A DNA stretch of 37,513 nucleotides from Syntrophus aciditrophicus (lineage in GTDB: Bacteria; Desulfobacterota; Syntrophia; Syntrophales; UBA8958), in the NCBI GenBank assembly GCA_020718905.1, contig DYRD01000019.1, forward strand, positions 1 through 37,513, read 5' to 3'. The translations under genes were made by a program, and so were the position numbers. Each line of letters opens with the position of its first letter. The stretch's first letter is position 1. This document shows, piece after piece, positions 10,701-22,700 of this stretch. Under the pieces are notes generated by a model. That model made no database searches. It saw only the letters and a program-made list of their open reading frames with translations, and was not told the origin of the DNA.

Positions 10701-13700
10701 CGAAGGCCCTTGAATTTGACCACATTCGAGATCCCGCGCACCAGATCCCCGATATCTTTCCTGATCTCTTCACGCGTGCGGGGACGGGCGCCCGCAGGAA
10801 CATGCTCATCAAGAAATTGTTCAATATATTTCCAATACATGGCTCCGGCGCAAGGGAAATGCCATGATTCCTCATTACGGACCAGCCCCGTGAGAACCCC
10901 GTCTCGGGTAAGCACGGCAGAACCGCTGCGCCCAGGAACAGGATCCATGCGCACTTGCGAGTATCCCTGGTCCAAAGAATCCGACGCCCACTGGACCGAG
11001 GTCTTTTCCACACAACGTTTGTCAAGACCCTTCCCCTTGACGGTGGCCACAAACATCTGCCGGTTCTGCGCGCCGTACAGCGCGCTGTCCTCGGCCCGCG
11101 GCCATTCGGCGAATGCCATCTGAACAGTCGCCGGGATATCAGAAGAACGGACACGAAGCAGCGAAATGTCATACGGCTCTTCAGGCGTTGTATCGTCGAG
11201 AGATGGCGGGATATAAGCAATAACATCAGCCGGAACAAGGTCGCCTTTGGAGCCGAAGACAATATTCACAGGCGAATCTTTTCCTGAAACATGCCCGGCG
11301 GTCAAGACATACGTATATTCGCGGTCACGCCCCACAAGAACACCGACGCCTCCGGTCCTTCGGGACCTCACCCGAACAAGCATCCGGGCCAGGCGCTGAA
11401 CCGCACGGCGATCTTCAGCCGTCATAGGCAAAGACATGTTCCGGGGAGCGCGCTTCTTACTGCGAGAATGCAAAGGGTCAGCCTGATCTTCCTGTGCGAT
11501 CGTCTTTTTATTCTCAACCCGTGCGAGCTCAGACTTGACCGCCGCCATGCGAACAGCCTTGGTCGGATAATACATCCGGCCCTCTGAAGGAATAAGCCGT
11601 CTAAAACGATCGTCCCCCAAAGCCTGGTCCGCGCCTTTAAGCGCATCATAACCCGCATACCTACATATTTTTGCCGCCGCCATATCGGCTTTGATCTCAA
11701 AAGCTTTTCGCATAGAAGGAATAAAAACAAAACATCTGAATGCGTCCATCACGACAAGAAGCGGTATGGCGGCAAACCATCCAAAAGCAAGTGCGGTCAC
11801 AAAAACCACCAGAAATGTATTGACCGGAAAATACGCTGAAGACGCTATTGCGCGCCACATCAATGAACTTAGCATCACCCGATGCCCGATCTCATGCGCA
11901 AAAATAAAAGCCAAGGCATTACCATCTTTCCCGGCATTAGAGCCACATAAAATAACTTTAAGGTTCTTTCCTTCGATCTTCGCATAACTAGGGGTCTCTT
12001 TGACAGATCGAAACAATTCAAATTTATCTTTATCTGTGATCTTGTCAGGGTAACATTTCCGGGCAAACAAACAAATTCGATCAAAGACATCCTTGATCTC
12101 GGGTTCAGGAGCAAGGAATACCTCCTTGGATTTTCGAACAAAAACCTTACGAAGAATATAAATCGCGAAAGGAAATACCCACAATGAACCCATCACAAGA
12201 AAAAGCATCCACATTTTGACGATCAGATCTCCTGGTAACGGAATCAGCGCCTGATCAACATAAAATTGAAGCAGTTCCCGATGCACCCTGGGGGCCAAAG
12301 CCAGGATCACAGAAACCACAAGAACCATCGTCACAAGAACGCGGGTCAGAACAAATCCCGCGTTTTTTTCTTTCTTTTCAATCCCGTCGATCGCCTTGCG
12401 GAGCGCCTGGACATGCCTGGCGCTTGCACCGCGACTGGAGACCGCTTTTCTGGCGGCGGAAACAAGCGCGGGCTTAAGCCCCAGAAGGCTTGCCGAGCGG
12501 GCACTGATCTCGGCGAGCAAAACTTCCCGGTCCTTCTTGTCCATCAGCCGCGGATCAAAGAACGCGCACTCTTGCAGATCGAACGAATCGCAACCACAAC
12601 CGTGCTCCCTGAACTGCTCGGCCAGACCATTAGGAATAAAAACCAGCTTGTCCGCGCTCCACATCTCCCGCCCCTTCTCCGCCAAACGGTTGAGGCCGTT
12701 ACTGTGCATGCGGCGTTCAAATTCCCTGACAGCCTCATCCGGTATCCGCGACAACACCGTGCCCTCTTCCGGGGAAGGCTGAGCGTCTGCCAGCATCCCT
12801 TTCCAGGCCTTGAGCATCGCGTGATCGACCCGGGCGGGAACGCCGGCGGAATGTTCGGTCAACTGAGTGCAAAAATGCTTCAATGCCTTATTCTCCTCGG
12901 CCTTAAGAAATGCCTTGGCGCGTGCCTGCCTGCGCGAAACTTTATTGCCGGAACGCTCGGTGTCTAGCGGACCTCTCTTTGCCCGCAGATACTCCTGGGA
13001 ATCAAACCCCGTCACATCCTTGACGACCGCGCCCATATCTTTAAAACGGACCCCGATCGCCCAGGGATAAACCTTGGCCGTATCCGTCGCTGAGAACCAC
13101 TGACGCAACCGCGCGCCCAGTTTTTCATTGCCCCCCATGTCAAAACCAAACTCGACACGGCCGATCTCACCGCCGAGCACTTCCTCAAAGATCGACCCAG
13201 CCACACGGTAACTGTCAAGTTTACTGCGGACCTTGGTAGAAAGAACGAATTCCAACGTGAATTTGGTGCGGCAAGACTTGATCTCGAAAATAACGATCTT
13301 GCCCGTCTTCGGATCCCGACAAACAATATCCAGCTCCGTGATATAGACCCCGCCGTGGCTGAAAATGACCCGGCCCACATCAATGATCTCCCAGCCTTCC
13401 TCAGCAAAGGCCTCCGTATAGACCAGCTCCAGAAGAAGCCCGCAATAACGGCTGTAAAAAGTGCCTTCGGCTAAATCCAGAACGGATGCGTTCCCGTCGG
13501 CAAAAAATTGCATCAGGCCGGTCACTTCATCAATAAGCTGGTCTTCATCCGCGGGAAAAGCGAACCGGTCGCTCAGCGCGTCGATGATAAGCCCGTGCTC
13601 GGCCTTGTCGGCACGCAGGTCAACCTCGCGTTCACGGATGGCCTGCATGATCAGATCGCCGCCCATCTCAAACGCCTGCTGCACTAAGGGCGCAATGGGG

Positions 13701-16700
13701 TCGCGGGAATCCAACAGAGCCTGGAACGCAGCCGGGTCCGCGCGGGCCGCCCTGACGATCTCGTCCCACCCCGTATCCACGACCACGTGAACATCATCAT
13801 ATTGCCCTACCGTCTTGGTGTATACCCCCGCGCCCTGCCGGCGGATCAGATGGTCCAGCCAGCCGGGATTGAGCATTTTCTTGGCGATCTGCGCGTATTC
13901 AACTACAGGCCCGTCGAGAGGGCCATACGCGTCAAGAAAATCGGTAACAAACCCCAGCGCCTTCTGCCTGGCATCGAGGCGTTCAAGACGATCAATAAAT
14001 CCCTCATCCGCCAGAGCCTGCCGGGCCGACAACAAAAGGTCTTTTTCCATCTTGCGTTGAATGAACGGATCCGCGTCATACGCATCGATCGCCCTGGAAA
14101 CATAGGCCAGCGCCATCTCGTTGGTGCCAGCGCCCAGACGCCAGACAGCCTCGACGGCCATGGAGAGCAAAGGCCCGGGATGCCGGTACGCCTGGTGGAC
14201 CTGGATGATCGAGACTCTGGATGTTACCGGGTCCTTGACCACCGCGTCGATCCAGGTATGCCCGGAAATATACTGATTGACCTTAAGAAGCTCATACCCA
14301 TTCTCGACCAGGACCTTAAGCATGCCCAGCTTGCCGCGCACGGTCCGCAGGGTGGGCGCAAGCACATCCTGGGTCGACGGGCAAACATTGATGCGCTCGT
14401 AAAGTTTCAAAATAAGCTGACGGCAGGTTTCGGCATAGGGCGCGGCCCGTCCAAAGAGCGGGACCATTTTGCTCACACTCCACCAGGCAAAAACCCCGTG
14501 GGCCAACGCCTCGGCCTTGGCCACATCCTCATGGCCGGCATAAAGATTGCTTTCTTCAAATTCCAGGACTTTCTGAAGCCAAGGGGTGCCAAGCAGGCCG
14601 GCGGGAAGAGCGATCTGCCCGTCGATGACAGCGCTTACGACAAGACGCTCCGACGAATCGAATCGCAAGAACGGCGGCGCGCGCGACGCGCTTTTGCCGA
14701 AATCACAACTGCCATATTTAAACCCGTTCGGCAGGAAGAAACAGGCCCGCTCCCCGAGGCGCGCCAGAAACGTGCGCTCATCACCGGACACAAGGTTTTG
14801 CAAGTCCTGCGGGAGCGCCGTGAACGCCATCATGCGGCCATCGATGCCCGTCGCCTGGCGGATCTCACGCGCCGCCTCAGGCGACACCTGCCCGTCCTGA
14901 TATATCCCCAGGCCGCAGCACAGCGGCGCGTCTTTCGACCGAGACCCCGCCCTGACCTTCCTATTAAGAAGCCCGCGCAATTCATTCATTTCCGGGACAA
15001 CGATGCTGGCGGAGAGCAGGCCTTCATACAGGGAATTTAAATGGCCGGTTTCCCGGGTATAATGCGCGATCAATGCAAGCTCGTCGCGAAGGCTTAACAC
15101 AACCAGGGCCAGGACCTCTGCGGTGAACTTGCCGATCATGGCTGTCATGTGGCCGAACCGCGCGCGATCGGGAACATCCGACAACATCGACACATCTCCC
15201 AACAGCGCCAGGAATCTCTGCGAAAAAAGATGGACGCCGAACATGAACCGCCAATCGTTTTCCTTCCCCGTATTGTCCATGCCCTTTTTCACATCATCAG
15301 CATCAAGCGCCTGAAGGTCTTTAAGATACGCCTCCATCTTTCCGAGGACAGCCCGGCTTTCCTCGATCTTTTCGGCATTGAATAATGCTTCCGCTTCATC
15401 ATGCAGGGTGACGATCCTGCGGATATCCCTACCCGCGCCGAGGATAAAATGGCGAATGTCGGCACAATCCTTGAGCCTTTTGCGATCTAAAGGAGACAAT
15501 GCCGCGGCGATAACAACAGGCGCCGCAGACGGGATCTGCCCGTCACGGTACAGGGAAACCTTATTGTCGGCTGTGACCACGCCGAATTCCATTCGCCGCT
15601 GGCCGTCTTTTTCATCGCTCTTGCACGACCAGGTGCCGGTGTTATACACCTTATAGGCTCCGAACTTTTCCACGCCCCAGATGTGCGTATGGCCGTAAAA
15701 GATCTTCAGATCCGACGACAACAGGCCCCGGACTTCCTGTTGATAGGCCAAAGCACGTAAAAGCGCGGGGAAATAAAAACTGTTGATCCATTTAAGCGGA
15801 TTGACCAGCTTGACCAGGCGGTAGATCGCGGCCTCGACGCGCTTGAGCGTGGTCGGATATTCGGTGGTCTGTTTTTCCTGCCTGAAGAACTGATAGAGCA
15901 GATGGACCGCCTTCGTGATCCTGCGGCTCGCTTTATTATCAAAATTCGTCGGGTCAGCCTGATGCCCGTGCATACAGAATATCTGGCGGTAGGGATCGAA
16001 TGATTCTCTTTTAATGCTGACCTTGCCGTTCAGGCTTTTTTTGATCACCTTGTCCAGGCGTTCCTGTGTATCAATGAACAGCTTTCTCAATCTTTGAGCG
16101 GCCTGATCAACGTGCCCATCGTCGATCAATGTGCGGGCTTCCTCGACAAGATCCTGACTGATGTAATAAACATCCCTGCCTTCTTCCTTGACCATCCCGC
16201 GGCCAAAAGGACGGCTGATCCGGACATCCGCGTTCCCGAAGAGCCCCCGCATTCCTTCTTGCGCCAGCAAAAACGACAAGGCCTCACTATCCTGCCACCG
16301 GCCGAGGATCCTGGCCCTCGCCCTGGCCGCCGCCTTTTCACGCCCCTGAATGATGAACGACTTGATAATATCCTCGTCGTGATTGCCATAATTGTAAACG
16401 ATCCTGCGGGCGCCAGACAAAAGATCGAGCAGAGCTTTCTGGCTTCCTTCAATATCCCCGTACTTGTATTCCCATAATTCGAAAATATCACCGTTAAGCT
16501 CGATCAGGGCGCGATCCTTGACAGCCTCACGCAGGATGCTCTCGAGATATTCCATTGTTTTGGGCGTTAATGAATCAAAGTTGCGTATCCCCAGATGAAT
16601 GTCCGAGAAAACATAGATCTTCAGCGCTTTTTCAACCAGCACACGGATCTTGTCCGCCGACAGTTCATTGCCGTCCTCTAACTCAACCGTCACCCGGCCG

Positions 16701-19700
16701 TCGATGTAGCGGATCAGCGTATTGCCATGACCGTCAAAAAGTTCACTGCGGGACGCCAGCAGGTCTTCGGTGATCGACCTGGCTTCAACGTATTCCAGTC
16801 GGCCCGTGAAAACCACATAAGAATCCCGGGCACCGTACTCCCGGACATACAGCGGATCATCGCCGATCTCCCGACGGAGCGGATCCAGGGAAAGGCGCTC
16901 GCGGAAAAAGTCGACCGAAAATATCTGCGTCGCCATCCGGCGCATCAGCTCTTCGTGCCGCTGTCTTTGATCGACTTTCTCCTCGGCCAATCTCAAGACC
17001 TTATTGGCTTTTGCAGACAAATGCCGGTCCGGCGTGCGGCTGTTACCGATATAGACCATCGCTTCATACGCAGATGTGCCCTTTTCGATAACAAAAAGCA
17101 GGGGCCGGTGAAACATCCATCCCCAAAAAAGTTCGGGATAAATGGACCAGAACGTGCCGTTAAAAAGCTCAACATTGAACGCGGCGATCATATCCTTGTC
17201 ATCGCCAGAAAGAGCATAACGGGTGTGGCGGATCTTGCCACTGAAACACACCGGGGCTGAAGGTTTATGGAGGCCTTTAAGATCATGCCGCCGGAAAAGC
17301 TTCACAACGAACCAGACGGCAAGCCCGGCCGCGAGGACAGCGCCGATGATGGCCGGCCATACCAACCCCGCGAGAACAACCGCCCCGCCTCCGGCGACGA
17401 ACGGCATCATTTCGGGGAGGACAAAACCCGCCTCGAGCCGCTGGCGGTCTTTGGCCCTCAAGAACGTAGCAACATCGATCTTCCAGGACACGCCTTTGAC
17501 GGAACGGGCAAAAATGAACCGATGTTCTCTTAAAAAAGCCTCCTGCGCGAGAATCGCTGAAATATACTCGTGTGCCGTAATGGGATCAAACTTCTTAACG
17601 TGCATCAAAAATTGCTTGGCTTCTTTCTCCCACAATGGAACAGCCTTTGGATCCGACGGGTCGGTCTCAAGAAAATCCCGCAGGATCTTGAGCCACGAGC
17701 GGAACGTCATGGCATGGCTCCTGTCGAGCAATTTATACTTGCCGAATGTATCCCGGAAGTTCTCGCGGAGCTGACGGTAAAAACCCGCCTCTGCCTCGGC
17801 GCGGACCTTTGGCGAAACGCGAAGCATCTCATGAAAACCCGGGCCATAAGCCGAAACGCTCAGCGACTGCAGGTCCCGGAACAGGCCGTTCACAAAAAGA
17901 CGCGGATTAAAAAGATCGTCGGCGCTGTGCGGCAATGAATAGGAATCAAAATCATGGAACCGCAGGCTGACCTTCCAATGATCGTTTGCCCAAGAACGGA
18001 CCAGCCCAATGTTCCGGTCGCGCAATCCCCACCGGGTTGAACCACCGACCCCCAGGATACGCCCGTAGAAAACTGCCAGCTGTTGAAGATAATCCCGGTA
18101 AAGCGCCTCGGCCTGACGTTTGACCTCGGGCCTGGCGAAATGATCCGCGCAATACGCTTTGCCTGAAGCAACCGGCTGATCGCCGGGAGTAATCTGGCCT
18201 GTCACAGCCTCAAGGACCATGTTCAGGAACCGCCGCTCCTCGCGCGCGTTCGGCGCACGACCAAATGTTTTTCGGAAATACATCCCGGCGCCACCCGGCG
18301 CAAGATAACGCTTCAAGGTGCTGAGCCGAAGCGGCGTTGCTCCGGCGTACAGGATCTGGGCGGGTTGGTTCCCGTTGATCATGTCACGGACAATATCCTT
18401 GTGCGTCCAGGAAGAATCGAAGTTTTCAGACGGCCACCGCTCGGCGACCATCCGGGCCTGCTTTTTCATCTTCTCAAAAGAACGCCCGGGCCAGAAACGA
18501 CGGCTGGTGAAATATTCTTCGAACGGCACTTCACGGCCCTTGTATGGCACGGACCCGATATCCCACATCGACAGCGGAATGGCAATGGGCGGCAGTTCGC
18601 CGTGGAGTTTTTGCCATAATCTCACCATGCTGATCCCGTTGGCCAATTCTCCGTGGCAATACCCTTCTCCCGCGCCGCCGTTCCATCCGTGGGTCCTTGC
18701 CCCGCCGACATTCCTGGTGAACGAACTGCGGTAACCGATCCGCAGCGGATGCGCGCCACGGATCCCCGCGCCCTTGATCTGAATGACATCCGGCGAACCG
18801 AAAGGACGGATCGTGATCACGCGGGTTTCCTTTAGAGGCCGCTTGAGCCCGCCGGGATGATACCAGGGGTGCTCCACGAAGGAGAACATGCGCGATGAGG
18901 TTTTCGCGGAGAGAAAATACCCCCAGGGGTTCTTGCGCAACAATGCAAGCACTTCGCGCGCCGCGGACGGCAGGCCGGCCGAAACCCTGCTTACGGTCTG
19001 ACGGAATTTGACAAGGACCTGCTCCCTGACCTCGAGGCGGCATGTCTTGTTAACCTGATGAGAGCGTTTCAGAAAAAGATCATATACTTCCTGCGGCGTC
19101 ACAACAAAAGCCAACAGCGTATGCTTGTCTGCCTGGAGGGCCCGGTCGCGCAGATCCTCCCAATCCTCCGCCGTTGCCCGGAGAGAGGCGGCAGCAACAA
19201 CAAACCGCTCATTGTCGTTCATCCGTCCCCACAGGCTGACGAGAAAAGCATCCAGATCCTCAAAGGAAAGCCCCAGCCCCGCGGCTTCATCCCTCTGGGC
19301 GACACTATACCCGTCCGAGCTGTTCTTACGTATGCCCAGCTCGCCAAGAACAGCAATAATGATCTTCCGGTCCCGAGCCTTGGCGGGATCAAGCCGGAGC
19401 AAAGCACCTTCCAACAACATGGCCGCGAACATCCGCGCAGGCATATTTTTCTTCCCGTCGCGCATGACCTGAAAGAACGGCATCGCGGCCGAAAGGCTAA
19501 AACCTTTTTTATTGCTGAAAATAGAGATCGGTTCTTTAAGGGTGGACGCTGACCGGGGAAAATGCTCCTTAAGGAAAGCATCCACGATGGTTGACGGAGC
19601 GATGTCGCCAAGCACCTGTTTTTCAAGAGCTGAATTCTTTTGGTGGGACAAGCCCTGCAGTGCCCCTGTCTCGTGGATAATGCCTTCATCGAATTTGCTG

Positions 19701-22700
19701 AAAAGAATAATATGATCCCGCGACGGACCACGGACCGGTATCGCGTGTGAAACAGCGGTAATGTCTTTTTTGATCCGTCCCGAAAAAGCCTCAACTTCTG
19801 CCGCGAGGGCCGCGGGCGCGCTCATCACGACCGCGCCTTTTAACCGCCGCGCCAGCTCCTTCATTTTCAGGCGTTCAAAAGCCTTCACGAAAGCATCCTG
19901 CCGCGGCTGATGGTCAAGGTCGCTCGTCCGGCGGGAACGGATATCCCTGTCGTAACGGGAAATGATCTCGCGCAATTGCAGTGCCTCACCGGTGGTCAGG
20001 GGTTTGGACGAACGCGCCGGATCAAAAGAAGTGTCATCCTCATCGGCCGGCTCCTCCACATCCCCGGCCAGTTTCTTCTTGAAAAGCAGGCCCCGGTGAT
20101 ACGCCGTTTGGGCGAGCACATCGAACGCGGAACCAACCTTGTCGGCCCCCTCCTGCGACATCTTGTCCCTGGAAAGGAAATAATGGTCGTAGTTCCAGAC
20201 CGAACCTGAATTCGTGCCGTTGACCTCGATGACCATGACCTTTTCGATCTTCTTCTGACGGGTCACATGCACCATCAGGTCGATGCCGGTCCAGTCCTGC
20301 TGCTGGGCCTCGACGGCCGACGTGGACGCAACAGCCGCTTGAGCGATCGCGTCATACGCGTTAATGGCCGCGGCCTCGATCTCTGCTTTCAGTTTTCGCG
20401 CCTGACGACGGTCAAGCTGAAGGAAATCCGCAAGCAGTTCATAATCAAATGTGGTGGCCCCGATAGACACATTGATCGCGCCCCCGCTTTTGCCGATCCG
20501 CACAATGATAGCCGAGACCCTGAGATACCCCTCAGGATCAGGCGAGACCATGACCCGCAGGTTCCAGTCGACCTGGCCTTCGATCCCGGGGAAATCCTTG
20601 GCCGTGAGCCTTTGCTGAAGGATAATGTCGTCGATCCTTCGCTTGCGACTTCCGGAGACCCCGCGTCCCTTCACCAATAATTGATGGATCTTTTGAGCGA
20701 TCTCCCGGCTGGAGGCGCCGCGCTTGAACAAATGAACATCTATCCCCTGGGAACCGGTTGCCGGCTTCACCACGACCGCCGGGCAGATCGCACGGAACGC
20801 GTCGACCTGGGCCCTGATCTTTTTATAGCTGATCCCGTGAAGAAAGCGGACGATCCGCACCCTGCTTTCGGATGTGGTACGATACCGTTTTTCATTATAT
20901 CCATCAGCCCTTTGAGGATGAACAAAACCAATAGAACGAGGCGCCAGCACACCCGCGCCGGAAAGAATCACATCGGTCTTGATCTTGTTGGTGGACAAGC
21001 TCTCAAACTCCCGATGCGCCGAGAACGGAGTATGGTCCTGGTAAAGATCGCCGATCTTTGTAGCCTTGCCGCGCAGGAACACATAATGCGCCTGCTGAGG
21101 ATCCGTAAAAGACACCCGGCGGAAAGAAAATTGTTTTTCATAATACGCGTCGAGGATCATGGCCTTTTTGATAAAGATATTGCCTTCCTCGTCCATGTTA
21201 TACCAGTCATGCCCAAGCACAAGGAACACATTAGCATGCGGCAGACGGTCTTTCAGGGCCCTGGCCGCCGCGATATTGTTATGGATGATGTTCTGATGCG
21301 GCTGGATGATCGCGATGTTCACCACTTCCGGCCCTGTTTTCAGGAATTGTTCGCCATTGCCAGAACAGGAGAACGTGAAGAATTCTCCGGCCTCACGCGC
21401 CTTGGCACTGACCCTGAAGCCCTGTAGCGCCTTCGGCGCGCGGCGCGCCCCCGGTTCACGCAATATAAAGTCTGTCTTAAGCCCGATCACCCGAAGAGGC
21501 AGGTCGTCGGGATTATATTCAATATTACGCATGACGAATTTGCCGTTGCCGTCCGTCCCGTGCACGGGATAGATCGTATGGTCCCTCTTTTTCTTGACGG
21601 CCAGATCACCCTTTTGCTTGTTCAACAAATGCGCGGCCGCCTCAAAAACTCCGCCTTCCCGCGCGTCCATCATATAAAGAAGCCATTGCCGCAAAATATC
21701 TTCCGCGAACTCCACTGAATTCGGGATAAGCTCATATCCGCGCCGAAGGTTCCTGCGCTCATACTCAATGATCCGCTCGATCAAATAAACCTGCCCCATC
21801 TCGATGAGCATCACCAAAAGGTCTGAACGCATGAAGATCATCTTCTGCTGTGGCATGGCATAGGTCAGGATCAGCTGTTTGAAATCATTGCTGTGATACA
21901 AGAACGGCTGGACAGGGAAAACATCGTCTTTCCCGGTCATGAACAAAAGATCCTTGGCCCTGAGCGTCTCGGTCAATCCCGGATGCTTCCTGACCATGGC
22001 CTTGATATAATCCGGCAGGCTGTCATACGCGTCGCCTGTAAAATAATTCCGCTCGTCGATCAGTTTGCGCTCAACCTGGACGCGGATCCTCTTGTGGATC
22101 TTTTCCGTTTCCGTGAACACCCCGAGGCCGATGGCCATGGGGAGGGCGGCGCCCTCGGAGGCGGGCGATCCCTTGGGCTCATTCGCGATGCCGGACACAA
22201 TATGCACCGCGCCAGGGATCCCTTTAAGATGACGCCGTTGGTCATCAAACATGAAATGAGGCCGCTCCTTCAGCAGGACGGGCCCTTTAGCAAAATCTCC
22301 CAGATAAAAGGTCCGGTCGAACTTGAGCCCGAGCTTGTCTGCGGTTAACTGCGTCCGGCGACGCATGGACGGGTCGCGCGAGGTGATCTTTTCCGTAAGG
22401 AATTCCGGCTTGTCCCGCCTTCCCCTCGCCAACTCTTCCCGTTGAAGCTGTTGATGAAAAGCCCAGCGGCGCAGGAATTCATTGATCGGGCCGGGGCCCA
22501 TCGGAGAATCCAGCCTTGACTGTTCATCTTTCCGCCATTCATCAAGCCCTTTCTCCTGAAAAACCCGCTCGGAAGAATCATCCGCCATCACCCCGTCGAA
22601 ATCCACGCCAAGGACAAAAACATCGTTCTTCAGGTCGCCATCTTTTTCATCGGTCAACACACGCCCCGCCGGATAGCCTCTTTTCAGGGCGTCACGGACA

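Noticed and set aside
13787-15040. Long plus-strand open frame (417 codons) opposite the giant gene
   Set aside because: Lies entirely antisense to the coding frame, in a GC-rich stretch where antisense frames stay open by chance. The translation is rich in Arg, Pro, His and Gly and shows no domain motif.
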